Positions 1 through 7,643 of a DNA stretch of 64,000 nucleotides are shown here, in pieces. The notes under the pieces were generated by a model. The model worked only from the letters and a program-made list of their open reading frames with translations, was not told where the DNA came from and made no database searches. Positions within the stretch are counted from its first letter, which is position 1. Each line of letters opens with the position of its first letter. The DNA comes from Hoyosella altamirensis. GTDB lineage: Bacteria; Actinomycetota; Actinomycetes; Mycobacteriales; Mycobacteriaceae. The stretch spans positions 1,240,001 to 1,304,000 of the forward strand of contig NZ_JACHWS010000001.1 in assembly GCF_014191505.1 (NCBI RefSeq), read 5' to 3'. The translations under genes and the position numbers were made by a program.

Positions 1-1148
1 CGGCCGAACTGCGACCAGAATGTGCGGTACTTATCCGCGTCAAGGTCCTTGATTGCTCCAAGAACTTTCTTGACGAGCCGCTTCTGAATCCGTTTGATCT
101 GGCGGTCCTGCTGCAAAATTTCCCGCGAAACGTTGAGTGACAGATCCTGAGCGTCGACAACGCCTTTGACGAAGCGCAGATACTGGGGCATCAACTCTTC
201 GCAGTTGTCCATGATGAACACGCGTTTGACGTAGAGCTGCACGCCCCGAGTGTGTTCCCGGGTGAAGAGGTCGAAGGGCGCCTGCGACGGTATGAAGAGC
301 AGTGCCTGATACTCGAACGTGCCCTCGGCCCTCATCGCGATGGTTTCGAGTGGCTCATCCCAAGCGTGACTGACGTGCTTGTAGAACTCGTTGTACTCGT
401 CAGCGCTGACTTCGTCCTTGGGACGTGCCCACAGCGCCTTCATCGAGTTCAATGTGACGGTTTCAATGGTGGTTTCGTCGTCGGTGGTGCGTTCGATTTC
501 CATCCTGATCGGCCAGGAGATGAAATCGGAGTACCGCTTGACGATCTCCCTGATCTTCCATTCCTTCGTATAGTCGAAGAGATGATCATCGGAGTCTTCG
601 GGCTTGAGGTGCAGGGTGATTTCTGTGCCCTGCGGGGCAGTGTCGATGGTTTCGATCGTGTAGGTGCCCGTGCCCTGGGATTCCCACCGCGTGGCGGTGT
701 CCTCCCCAGCACGTCGCGTCACCATGGTGACGTTGTCGGCAACCATGAATGTCGAGTAAAAGCCGATTCCGAACTGGCCGATAAGGTCGGCTGGGGCTTC
801 AGCATCCTTCGCTTCGGCGAGCGCGCGGCGCAACTCACCCGTGCCCGATTTCGCCAGCGTTCCAATAAGTTCGACGACCTCGTCACGTGACATGCCGATA
901 CCGTTGTCCCGCACCGTGAGCGTGCGTTTATCCGGATCCGGCGCTATCTCGATGTGCAGGTCGCTTGTGTCTATCTGCAGATCCTTGTCGCGAAACGCCT
1001 CGATCCGCGCTTTGTCGAGCGCGTCCGAAGCGTTGGAAATCAGTTCACGCAGAAACGTGTCCTTGTTGGAGTACACCGAATGAATCATCAGCTCAAGAAG
1101 CTGACGTGCCTCCGCCTGGAATGTGCGTTCCTCGACCTGAGTGCTCAC
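1..1148 (-). CDS. htpG: Molecular chaperone HtpG (Hsp90), 3'-truncated by window edge
   Basis: This is the N-terminal 382 codons of bacterial Hsp90, an ATP-dependent cytosolic chaperone; the rest lies beyond base 1. The GTG start at 1148 opens with STQVEERTFQAEARQLLELM, the usual HtpG start. The GHKL ATPase motifs follow in order: ELISNASDALDK (helix with the catalytic Glu and the Mg-binding Asn), the DNGIGM ATP-lid Asp, GTLAKSGT, and IGQFGIGFYS. The middle domain begins near residue 230 and includes LFTREHTRGVQLYVKRVFI and LNVSREILQQD. The reading frame is open to the edge with no internal stop. It is transcribed away from the small secreted-protein gene behind it, with about 140 nt between. 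The family call is certain; the C-terminal dimerisation domain cannot be seen. Confidence 0.97.
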   Translation of the reverse strand, partial: MSTQVEERTFQAEARQLLELMIHSVYSNKDTFLRELISNASDALDKARIEAFRDKDLQIDTSDLHIEIAPDPDKRTLTVRDNGIGMSRDEVVELIGTLAKSGTGELRRALAEAKDAEAPADLIGQFGIGFYSTFMVADNVTMVTRRAGEDTATRWESQGTGTYTIETIDTAPQGTEITLHLKPEDSDDHLFDYTKEWKIREIVKRYSDFISWPIRMEIERTTDDETTIETVTLNSMKALWARPKDEVSADEYNEFYKHVSHAWDEPLETIAMRAEGTFEYQALLFIPSQAPFDLFTREHTRGVQLYVKRVFIMDNCEELMPQYLRFVKGVVDAQDLSLNVSREILQQDRQIKRIQKRLVKKVLGAIKDLDADKYRTFWSQFG

Positions 1149-1287
1149 TGACTATTCCTCCCGTTTCGTACTGGCCTGACAGCCGACGAAATAGTACTCG
1201 GATTCGGGGCAAGCCGACCACTGCCGGGAGGCAGGAGCGTCCAGCAGGGCGGCCGCGTTGCGGCGGCTCTGCTGCATCGTCAGCGCG

Positions 1288-1518
1288 CTACCAGGGGCGG
1301 GAGAAAGTGAGGTCTCCGAACCAGGTGTGACAGATGATCACTGGCCCGAAGAAGGGGAACTGCGCCTCCTCGCAATAGGGGAAGAGCACGGCGTGCGCTG
1401 GCTGGACGCCGGGTCGCTCCGGTGTCTCAGCGACCGCGGCCGCGGGCGCCGCGAGCGCGAGGCCTAGGGCCAGCGCGGCTCCGCACATTGCGTGTGATTT
1501 TTTGCGCGAACGGGCCAT
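1288..1518 (-). CDS. Small secreted protein of unknown function (76 aa)
   Basis: I do not recognise a family. The predicted protein has a basic N-terminus (MARSRKKSH), a 20-residue Ala/Leu hydrophobic segment and an Ala-rich cleavage region ending near AVAET, which together form a Sec signal peptide. The mature part is only about 45 residues and has two Cys (in FPYCEEA and IICHTWF) that could form one disulfide; it ends in an aromatic-rich tail. The start at 1518 is preceded by GAGGAGG at 6-7 nt. A longer in-frame ATG at 1578 would put a charged extension before the signal peptide, so it was rejected. No operon partner is evident. Exported location is inferred from the signal alone. Confidence 0.6.
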   Translation of the reverse strand: MARSRKKSHAMCGAALALGLALAAPAAAVAETPERPGVQPAHAVLFPYCEEAQFPFFGPVIICHTWFGDLTFSRPW

Positions 1519-1624
1519 TTCTGCCTCCTCGGAATCATTCGAGATCCACGTGATCAAGCATGACACGAAGGAGGGCACGAACGGCAGGGTCTGTGGGCTA
1601 TTTCAGCCTCGAACCACAACCCAG

Positions 1625-2263
1625 CTAGGAGGTCGCAGTGAACCGGTCAGCCGATTCACCCCGCAACCGGCCTGCGGGCAGTTTCCTGCCGCAGATGACG
1701 AGCAGGAGGTCCTGGGCGAGACCTTCCACGGTGGCACCGGTGCCGAACGTGAAGTCGAGGTCCGTGGCCGCTAGCCGAACTCCTGACAGGTCCGCGCCGA
1801 AGAACTTCACCGACGACGAGTTCGGTGTCGTGTCGGCGAGAACGATGGCGAGTCGCTGAGGGGGTACCAGATATTCGAGTCCGAGCGCCACAGTGATGTC
1901 GAGGCCGTGGATGATGTCGTGCCCCAGCGGTGCTTCATATCCCGACCCTGGTGGTTTCCACGGATGATCTGCGTTGGCGTGCAGCAGCCCAGCGAGTTCG
2001 GCAGGGGTGAATGCCGACCCATCGCGACGTGCCGTCTGGTCAGCCATCCGGTTGAAGTTTCCGCGGGCTTTGAGCATTTCCAGCACAAACCTCGGGAGTG
2101 AGTAGCGGAATCCGATGGTCATGTGCGCAACCACATCGCGAACTCGCCAGCCCGCACACAGACTGGGAGCCTCCCAGGACGCCCCGGGAAGACTGTCAAG
2201 CAGGTCTGCGAACTCTCGGCGCTGCGCCCCAATATGGCGCCGGAGCACCGCTGTCTCAGTCAT
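1625..2263 (-). CDS. Maleylpyruvate isomerase-family (MDMPI/DinB-like) mycothiol-dependent protein
   Basis: A 212-residue protein with the four-helix DinB/MDMPI fold. The N-terminal half carries the family signature SWEAPSLCAGWRVRDVVAHM: the W-x-x-PSLC-x-GW-x-VRDVVAH pattern with the metal-ligand His, followed by a conserved middle section and a second His region (GHDIIHGLDI). Related actinobacterial proteins use mycothiol as the thiol cofactor for isomerisation or conjugation reactions in the cytosol; the substrate here is unknown. The C-terminal part (VRLAATDLDFTFGTGATVEG) resembles the sterol-carrier-like MDMPI C-terminal domain. It is divergent from the phosphodiesterase gene, with 151 nt between. 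That gap holds one short inverted repeat (CTCTGC/GCAGAG, 2361-2377) and nothing else I recognise. Confidence 0.82.
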   Translation of the reverse strand: MTETAVLRRHIGAQRREFADLLDSLPGASWEAPSLCAGWRVRDVVAHMTIGFRYSLPRFVLEMLKARGNFNRMADQTARRDGSAFTPAELAGLLHANADHPWKPPGSGYEAPLGHDIIHGLDITVALGLEYLVPPQRLAIVLADTTPNSSSVKFFGADLSGVRLAATDLDFTFGTGATVEGLAQDLLLVICGRKLPAGRLRGESADRFTATS

Positions 2264-2414
2264 TTCAGAGTCCCACTTCCGCTCAGCCTGTCAGCTCTAG
2301 CTCTGTCTTAGTTTATGGACCTCACGGAAAACACAGATTCATCGAGTGCACGGCATTGCGCTCTGCGCCTGGCAGAGTGTGTCCGGGGCAGTCCCGTGAC
2401 CCGAGGAGGCAACC

Positions 2415-3581
2415 ATGATCGACCGGAGTTCTGAAATCCCGGTTCTCGAAGCTAGGTCGCTGCGACTTGTAACGCCCTCGCTGGCAGCGGCGCTGGGCGT
2501 GCCGGACTTCGCGAATGAACTTGGGATGGAACCCGCTCGATCTGCTGGTGTCCTGCTCCTTGATGGGCTCGGTGCCGAACTTCTTTCTCAGCACGCTGAC
2601 GACGCGCCGGTTCTGTCCGGGCTGGCGTCCCGCTATCGCAACCTGAGTGCCGGCTTCCCCGCCACCACGTCGACCAGCGTGACGGCGCTTGGTACTGGCC
2701 TCCACGCTGGCGAGCACGGAATCATCGGCTACACGTTCCGTGCGGGGGCGAGCGACGCGCCCGTTCTCAATACCTTGCGGTGGTGTGCGCACGCCACCAA
2801 GGGACACCCAGATCTGCGTGATGTCATCGTCCCCGAAACTGTGCAGCCCCGCCCAACTGTTTTCGAGCGAGTCGCGGCGCACGGCGTCGCGGTGTACCGG
2901 ATTGTGCCCTCCGACCATCATGGTTCAGGCCTGAGCCGTGCGGTACTGCGGGGAGCGGGCCACGATGTCGCGGCGGACAGTCTTACCCAGCTTGCTGACG
3001 GCATCAAAACCGCGACGAATACACCTGGCCGTTCGCTGACGTATGGATACTACGGCGGGATTGACCTGGCAGGACATATCTTTGGCCCGGGCTCGCCGGA
3101 GTGGCGCGCGCAACTTCGCGAGGTCGACACCACTGTCGCCCGTATCGCCGAAGAGCTGGGTACGGACACCCTCCTCACGATTGTCGCGGATCACGGCATG
3201 ATCGATACTGGCGACGATCGCATCGATATCGATACAGAGCCTGACCTGGCGGCTCAGTTAGTCGAGATCGGTGGCGAGCCACGCGTTCGCCACCTCCACA
3301 CAGTCGCCGGATCCGCAGGGGATGTTCTCGACACATGGCGCGCGGTTGCAGGAGACCGGGCATGGATTGTGCCGCGTGAGGAAGCGATCTCCGCGGGCTG
3401 GTTCGGGCCGACGATGAGCGAGCCGTTTCGCCAGCGCCTTGGCGACGTGATCGTCGCGGCACGCGACAACTGGACCTTCGTTCGTTCAGTTGCGGAACCG
3501 ATGGAAACCGCACTACGAGGGCACCACGGGTCATGGACTCCTAGGGAACAACTGGTGCCCCTCATCCAGATTCGGGCCTGA
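2415..3581 (+). CDS. Alkaline phosphatase superfamily nucleotide pyrophosphatase/phosphodiesterase
   Basis: A 388-residue cytosolic protein of the type I phosphodiesterase/nucleotide pyrophosphatase family, which hydrolyses phosphodiester or pyrophosphate bonds with two metal ions. The first metal Asp is in VLLLDGLGAEL, and the nucleophile region is GFPATTSTSVTALGTG, where a Thr in the PATTST motif takes the nucleophile place. Later ligands are in YGGIDLAGHIFGPGS (Asp and His) and TIVADHGMID (DHG motif). No signal peptide is present. A strong GAGGAGG lies 6 nt before the ATG. This gene probably forms a unit by itself; the sigma factor gene starts 39 nt downstream with its own ribosome site. 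The substrate cannot be told from sequence. Confidence 0.85.
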   Translation: MIDRSSEIPVLEARSLRLVTPSLAAALGVPDFANELGMEPARSAGVLLLDGLGAELLSQHADDAPVLSGLASRYRNLSAGFPATTSTSVTALGTGLHAGEHGIIGYTFRAGASDAPVLNTLRWCAHATKGHPDLRDVIVPETVQPRPTVFERVAAHGVAVYRIVPSDHHGSGLSRAVLRGAGHDVAADSLTQLADGIKTATNTPGRSLTYGYYGGIDLAGHIFGPGSPEWRAQLREVDTTVARIAEELGTDTLLTIVADHGMIDTGDDRIDIDTEPDLAAQLVEIGGEPRVRHLHTVAGSAGDVLDTWRAVAGDRAWIVPREEAISAGWFGPTMSEPFRQRLGDVIVAARDNWTFVRSVAEPMETALRGHHGSWTPREQLVPLIQIRA

Positions 3582-3620
3582 GGTCGTTACGGGGACGGCG
3601 GTTCCACCGAAGGGATAGCG

Positions 3621-4124
3621 ATGGGGCACAATTCCACGTCATTCGCTGGCGTGTACCGGGAACACGTAACGCCAATCTGGCGCTACGTTCGTACCCGGGT
3701 GCCCTCAGACTCAGACGCCGAGGACGTGACAAGCGAGGTGTTCGCAGCGGCCATCCGATCGTGGGGAGATTTCGACCCCCAGCGCGGCGCAGTTGGAGCC
3801 TGGCTGACAGGCATCGCCCGGCATGCTGTCGCGGACTGGTGGCGCAAACGGGTTCGTGAGGTACCGTCCGACGGATTTGGGCAGCAGGGCGCCAGCGCGG
3901 AAGGACCCGAGGGCGAGGTGGTGCGGCGCGACAGCGCTGATGACCTTCGCCGTGTGCTTTGGATCCTCACCGAACGGGAGCGGGAGGCTGTGGCGCTGCG
4001 ATTCGGCACCGAGCTCACGTCAGAGGAGATCGGCGCCCATCTCGGAATTTCAGCGACAGCAGCCCGGATGCTCGTCTACCGCGCCATCGGAAAACTCCGG
4101 GAGGTGATAACCGATGAACGATGA
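3621..4124 (+). CDS. ECF-type RNA polymerase sigma factor (167 aa)
   Basis: A short group 4 sigma factor with sigma-2 and sigma-4 domains only. Region 2 runs from about residue 8 to 75 (YREHVTPIWRYVRTRV, then DAEDVTSEVFAAAIR and the region 2.4 segment AWLTGIARHAVADWWRK). Region 4 occupies about residues 110-160 (LTEREREAVALRF followed by the helix-turn-helix EEIGAHLGISATAARM). It should redirect RNA polymerase to a small regulon, often including its own operon. Its 3' end overlaps the next gene by 11 nt, and GGAGGTGATAACC inside its own coding end serves as that gene's ribosome site, so the two are translationally coupled. That arrangement suggests the next product is its membrane regulator. 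Confidence 0.9.
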   Translation: MGHNSTSFAGVYREHVTPIWRYVRTRVPSDSDAEDVTSEVFAAAIRSWGDFDPQRGAVGAWLTGIARHAVADWWRKRVREVPSDGFGQQGASAEGPEGEVVRRDSADDLRRVLWILTEREREAVALRFGTELTSEEIGAHLGISATAARMLVYRAIGKLREVITDER

Positions 4125-4683
4125 ACTTTCCGCCGCGGACGCGCTGGACCAGGAAATTACCGAAACCCTGCAGGGGCATCCCCCAACGGGTTCTGACCCG
4201 CGCGTGCTGTGGCTTGCCGCCTCGATACGAACAAACCCGCCAGCGGCGCTCGAACGCCGCGTCGCACAGATAGCCGCGCAACAAGCGCGTCACCGCTGGC
4301 GCAGCTTTCAGATCGTCGCCGCTTCACTTGCGGCGCTGTTCATTCTCCACGGGCTCAGTGGCTTCTTCGCCGGTGAATGGATCGCATCGAATCTGCGTGA
4401 GCCGTTCAGCCGACACGCCGCGTTCGAAGCCGGACTCGCCTTTATCGCTGCCGGTGCTGCCGTCGGTGCAGGTGCGATTCGGAGGCGCTGGGCGCCGGTT
4501 TCCGTAGCTGCGGGCACACCGCTGGGTGTCCTGCTTGCGACGCACGGTGCCCGGGAAATCGCAGTCTTCCCCTACGGCGCGGCGCTGCACCTCACGGAAG
4601 GCGCACTTGCCATCGCGCTTTTTGTGATCTGGCTCAGAAATCACCGTTACAGGAAGGCTGGACGGCGCGAAGAGAAGTCATGA
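4114..4683 (+). CDS. Membrane protein, candidate anti-sigma factor (189 aa)
   Basis: The first 65 residues are soluble and charged, with two amphipathic stretches (AADALDQEITETL and LERRVAQIAAQQ). About four transmembrane segments follow, at roughly residues 68-85, 105-125, 128-148 and 155-175, and the tail is very basic. A cytoplasmic N-terminal domain plus membrane body, directly coupled to an ECF sigma gene, fits an anti-sigma factor, but the zinc-binding HxxxCxxC of ZAS-type anti-sigmas is absent, so this is inference from position and topology. The start has an almost perfect Shine-Dalgarno, and the end overlaps the next gene by ATGA. It could instead be a DoxX-like membrane protein under sigma control. 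Confidence 0.6.
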   Translation: MNDELSAADALDQEITETLQGHPPTGSDPRVLWLAASIRTNPPAALERRVAQIAAQQARHRWRSFQIVAASLAALFILHGLSGFFAGEWIASNLREPFSRHAAFEAGLAFIAAGAAVGAGAIRRRWAPVSVAAGTPLGVLLATHGAREIAVFPYGAALHLTEGALAIALFVIWLRNHRYRKAGRREEKS

Positions 4684-5117
4684 CCACGACAGTTCGCCTG
4701 CGAGCCCCGATGTGGACGCGAATTGTGCTCGCGGTTTTAGCAGTGCCACAACTGGTCACTGGGTTGTGGGCGGTCATCAATCCCCGTCACTGGTACGACA
4801 CGTTTCCGGGGCTCGGCCCGCTTTTAGTTGCCGCCGAACCGCCCTTCAACGCCCATCTAGCGACCGACGCTGGTGCGGGGTTCCTCGCGGTCGGTGTGGT
4901 GGCTGGGGTTGCAGCGCTGTGGGGCGAGCGCCGCGTTGTACTTGTTGGTGGGCTCGGACTTGCAGCTTTTGCATTGCCGCACTTCCTGTATCACGCCGCC
5001 AGCCCAGCGCCGGGCCTGAACGCGACGTCCAACACGGTCAACGTCATTATCCTGAGCATTGCTGCGCTGCTGCCGCTGGCGGTTGTCGCGGCGTCACTGA
5101 AAGGACGCGATACATGA
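4680..5117 (+). CDS. Small polytopic membrane protein (145 aa)
   Basis: A four-segment hydrophobic protein with membrane spans near residues 12-30, 60-80, 85-103 and 118-138. The segment between spans 1 and 2 has WAVINPRHWYDTFPG, a pattern seen in DUF4345/DoxX-like small membrane proteins of actinobacteria, where the function is not established. It lies inside the sigma-factor operon, overlapping both neighbours by ATGA, so it is almost certainly co-expressed with them. No catalytic motif is visible. Its constant neighbour here, an AhpD-like protein, hints at a redox or stress role, but that is guesswork. Confidence 0.6.
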   Translation: MTTTVRLRAPMWTRIVLAVLAVPQLVTGLWAVINPRHWYDTFPGLGPLLVAAEPPFNAHLATDAGAGFLAVGVVAGVAALWGERRVVLVGGLGLAAFALPHFLYHAASPAPGLNATSNTVNVIILSIAALLPLAVVAASLKGRDT

Positions 5118-5650
5118 GGGCTTTGCGCAGAATCTGGAATTATCTGGTGGTGTTGCGGCTCGCGCGGCGCAACAAATCTGATTTGGCGCGGTGGATGATC
5201 CGGCGCCCGCAGTTACTTGCCGCGACGGGACTGTACGAGACGAGCCTGCTGTTCAGTAATCGGGTTGACCCGGCGTTGAAGGAACTTGCTGAGTTGAAGG
5301 TGGCCACACTCGTGACATGCGAGTTCTGCCTGGATATCGGTTCTGCGCTGGCCCTGAAGTCGGGTTTGACGGAACAGCAGATCACGGAGCTCCCTCGCTA
5401 CCAAACGAGCCCCGCCTACACCGAGCTGGAGAAGCTCGTCATCGAATACGCGGAGGTGCTGACGGCAACACCGGTGGTCGAAAAGGAGGAACTCCGCAAG
5501 CGTCTGCTCCAGCATCTGTCGCGCGCACAACTTGCCGAGCTCGCGGCCACCATCGCGTGGGAGAATCAGCGCGCCCGCCTCAACCAGGGCCTCGGTGTGC
5601 GGGCCACCGGCATGTCGGATGGGGCTGCGTGCGCGCTGCCCGACCGGTAG
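5114..5650 (+). CDS. Carboxymuconolactone decarboxylase/AhpD-like family protein
   Basis: A 178-residue all-helical CMD-family protein. The key motif is VTCEFCLDIGSALALKSG, which matches the AhpD active-site pattern E-x-x-C-x-x-C-x3-H except that only one Cys is at the usual place (CEFC has two Cys, but the following His is replaced by Ser/Ala positions). Members act as alkylhydroperoxidase-like disulfide enzymes or as uncharacterised homologues. The ATG at 5114 overlaps the preceding stop; the longer upstream reading in this frame crosses the membrane-protein gene and was discarded. It closes the four-gene sigma operon and converges on the ECF42-like gene, with 12 nt between stops. Confidence 0.78.
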   Translation: MRALRRIWNYLVVLRLARRNKSDLARWMIRRPQLLAATGLYETSLLFSNRVDPALKELAELKVATLVTCEFCLDIGSALALKSGLTEQQITELPRYQTSPAYTELEKLVIEYAEVLTATPVVEKEELRKRLLQHLSRAQLAELAATIAWENQRARLNQGLGVRATGMSDGAACALPDR

Positions 5651-5662
5651 TGGCGCGTATCG

Positions 5663-6901
5663 TCACTGGACGACCGGACCGCCATCGGTACGGTCGCGCT
5701 GGCGCGCGAGAAACGCACGCTCAGCATGGTTTTCGGTGAGTTCGATCGCGGCCGTGTAGGCAGTTGTCGCCTCCGCGCGGCGTCCGAGTTTGCTGAGGAG
5801 GTCTGCGCGGACAGCATGAAAGGCGTAGTAGTCGGTCAGGTGCGTTTTGTCGACGGCGTCGAGGGCTTCTTGCGCGCCCTCGACCTGTGCGACTGCGACT
5901 GCGCGATTGAGCGCGACAACCGGGCTGGGGGCTATGGTCATCAATTGCTCGTACAGGGCCAGGATCTGGGCCCAATCGGTATCAGCGGCAGCGGATGCGT
6001 CCGTGTGGACTGCATTGATCGCTGCCTGAATCTGATACGGTCCCGGCTGGTTTCGCCGCAAACACGCTCGGACTAGCTGCTGACCTTCGTCGATGAGCAC
6101 TCGGTCCCAGAGTTCCCGGTCCTGATCGTCAAGCAGGACCAGAGCGCCCTCGGCGTTGCACCGGGCTTTGTTGCGGGAAGCCAGCAGCAACATGAGAGCA
6201 AGGAGCCCTTGCGCCTCTGGTTCGTCGGGCATGAGCTCGACGATGATCCGGCCGAGACGAATTGCCTCGGCACACAGATCTTCCCGGACGAGCGTGGCGC
6301 CCGTACTAGCCTTGTACCCCTCATTGAAAATGAGATAGACGACAGCGAGCGCTGCGGAGAGCCGAACTGGCAGGTCGGCTTCTGCCGGAACACGGTAGGG
6401 GATTGCGGCGTCACGGATCTTCCGTTTTGCGCGGACAATTCGCTGTGCCATCGTTGGTGCCGGCACAAGGAACGCTCTCGCGATCTCCTCGGTTGTCAGG
6501 CCACCGAGGAGCCGCAAGGTCAGTGCCACCTGCGCTGGACGTGCCAGCGCAGGATGGCAGCACGTGAAGATCAGGCGGAGCCGGTCGTCGAGCACCGCTC
6601 CCTCCTCCCCGGTGGCTTCCGCTTGCCGTAGGAGCAGTGCTGCCTGGTGGCGCTGCTGACGGGAGGCGTCTTTCCGGAACCGGTCGACTGCACGGTTTTT
6701 CGCAGTGGTGATAATCCAGCCTGCTGGGCTGGGGGGAATCCCGGAGTGTGGCCAGCGGCTCACCGCCGCCGCGAAAGCATCTTGCACAGCTTCTTCCGCA
6801 ACGTCGATGTCGCCGAATGCCCCGATCAGCACCGAAACAGCACGGCCATATTCTTCACGAAAGATACGATCGATCACTGTGGGGCTGGGTGGGGTGGACA
6901 T
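5663..6901 (-). CDS. ECF42-like sigma factor with C-terminal TPR-like extension
   Basis: A 412-residue ECF sigma factor, more than twice the usual ECF length. Region 2 (about residues 10-80; DIDVAEEAVQDAFAAAVSRW, then AGWIITTAKNRAVDRFRK) and region 4 (about 115-180; LTLRLLGGLTTEEIARAFLV) are followed by about 220 residues of helical repeats containing LIFNEGYKAS, DDQDRELWDR and TDWAQILALYEQLMTI. This extension defines the ECF42 group, where it is needed for activity in place of an anti-sigma factor. The start at 6901 overlaps the stop of the YCII gene (TAATG); a much longer upstream frame was rejected because it only covers that gene. Its partner is the upstream YCII/DGPF protein, as is typical for ECF42. 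Confidence 0.9.
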   Translation of the reverse strand: MSTPPSPTVIDRIFREEYGRAVSVLIGAFGDIDVAEEAVQDAFAAAVSRWPHSGIPPSPAGWIITTAKNRAVDRFRKDASRQQRHQAALLLRQAEATGEEGAVLDDRLRLIFTCCHPALARPAQVALTLRLLGGLTTEEIARAFLVPAPTMAQRIVRAKRKIRDAAIPYRVPAEADLPVRLSAALAVVYLIFNEGYKASTGATLVREDLCAEAIRLGRIIVELMPDEPEAQGLLALMLLLASRNKARCNAEGALVLLDDQDRELWDRVLIDEGQQLVRACLRRNQPGPYQIQAAINAVHTDASAAADTDWAQILALYEQLMTIAPSPVVALNRAVAVAQVEGAQEALDAVDKTHLTDYYAFHAVRADLLSKLGRRAEATTAYTAAIELTENHAERAFLARQRDRTDGGPVVQ

Positions 6902-7251
6902 TATTCGGATGTGCCCTGGAACGGCCTGACCTCGATCGGGAGGGTAGTGGCACGGGCTGCCTTGGTGCCCCATTCGAGCGCGGCGTCGAGGTCTGGAGCT
7001 TTGACGATGACGAGTCCGCCAAGGCATTCCTTCGACTCTGTGTACGGACCGTCGGTGACGAGCGTGCCGTCGCCGTTCTGCTGCACGACTGTCGCCGTGT
7101 CGGGCGGGAATAGCCCGCCTGCGAAAACCCATGCACCGGCTGCTTTCAGTTCCTCGTGAAATGCTTCGATGTTGCGCATGATGGGTTCGAGCGTTTCGGG
7201 TGGGGGCGGATCGCCGACGGGCTGAATGACGCTCAAAAGGTAGTTGTTCAT
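6901..7251 (-). CDS. YCII/DGPF-domain protein paired with ECF42 sigma
   Basis: A 116-residue ferredoxin-like YCII-domain protein. The diagnostic segment is LVTDGPYTESKECLGG, a DGPY variant of the DGPF motif, followed by the conserved GGLVIVKAPDLDAALEW. YCII proteins form small dimeric barrels; most are of unknown activity, and those linked to ECF42 are usual members of its regulon. AAGGAG lies 7 nt before the ATG. The stop overlaps the sigma factor start, so the order here is partner first, sigma second. The 53 nt before it separate it from another small barrel protein that may belong to the same transcription unit. Confidence 0.88.
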   Translation of the reverse strand: MNNYLLSVIQPVGDPPPPETLEPIMRNIEAFHEELKAAGAWVFAGGLFPPDTATVVQQNGDGTLVTDGPYTESKECLGGLVIVKAPDLDAALEWGTKAARATTLPIEVRPFQGTSE

Positions 7252-7304
7252 TGCATGCTCCTTGCCTGTTTGTGGTCCTCACTCTCTATACGATCGGCAA
7301 GCCC

Positions 7305-7610
7305 TCAGATCGACACTTCAAAAACCTCCGTTGTCGCGCCCGAGTCGTCGAGGAGGTGCTTATGCGCGGTGCGGCGGTAGTCGCTGCGATACTCCTCAAA
7401 CGCCTCCGGGGACGGAAACCAGAGAACGTGAACTTCCCTGAGTCCGTCACGACTGCGGAGGCGTTGTTCGAGGTGCCCGCCGTGCTCAGCGAGCAGTGGC
7501 AGCACAATCTCCTCGTAGCGCAAGAAGCTTTCGATTCCGCCTGGGGACAGCCGGGCCACCATCACATATCTGGCGCCGGCCTGTGGCCCGGAACTAGCAG
7601 AAGCATCCAT
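7305..7610 (-). CDS. DUF1330-like dimeric alpha-beta barrel protein
   Basis: A 101-residue cytosolic protein with the beta-alpha-beta-beta-alpha-beta layout of the DUF1330/dimeric alpha-beta barrel group. The first strand is RYVMVARL, the helix is GIESFLRYEEIVLPLLAEHGG, and the second half contains EVHVLWFPSPEAFEEYRSD, which is close to the DUF1330 consensus. The ribosome site AAGGAGGTG is near ideal. It precedes the YCII/ECF42 pair on the same strand, which suggests it belongs to that stress regulon. The family assignment is by pattern only, and no catalytic residues are known. Confidence 0.7.
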   Translation of the reverse strand: MDASASSGPQAGARYVMVARLSPGGIESFLRYEEIVLPLLAEHGGHLEQRLRSRDGLREVHVLWFPSPEAFEEYRSDYRRTAHKHLLDDSGATTEVFEVSI

Positions 7611-7643
7611 CGGGCACCTCCTTTTCCGAAATGCTACGCGCTC

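Noticed and set aside
2361-2377. CTCTGC/GCAGAG hairpin upstream of the phosphodiesterase gene
   Set aside because: A 6-bp stem with 5-nt loop is expected by chance in GC-rich DNA and has no clear link to promoter parts.
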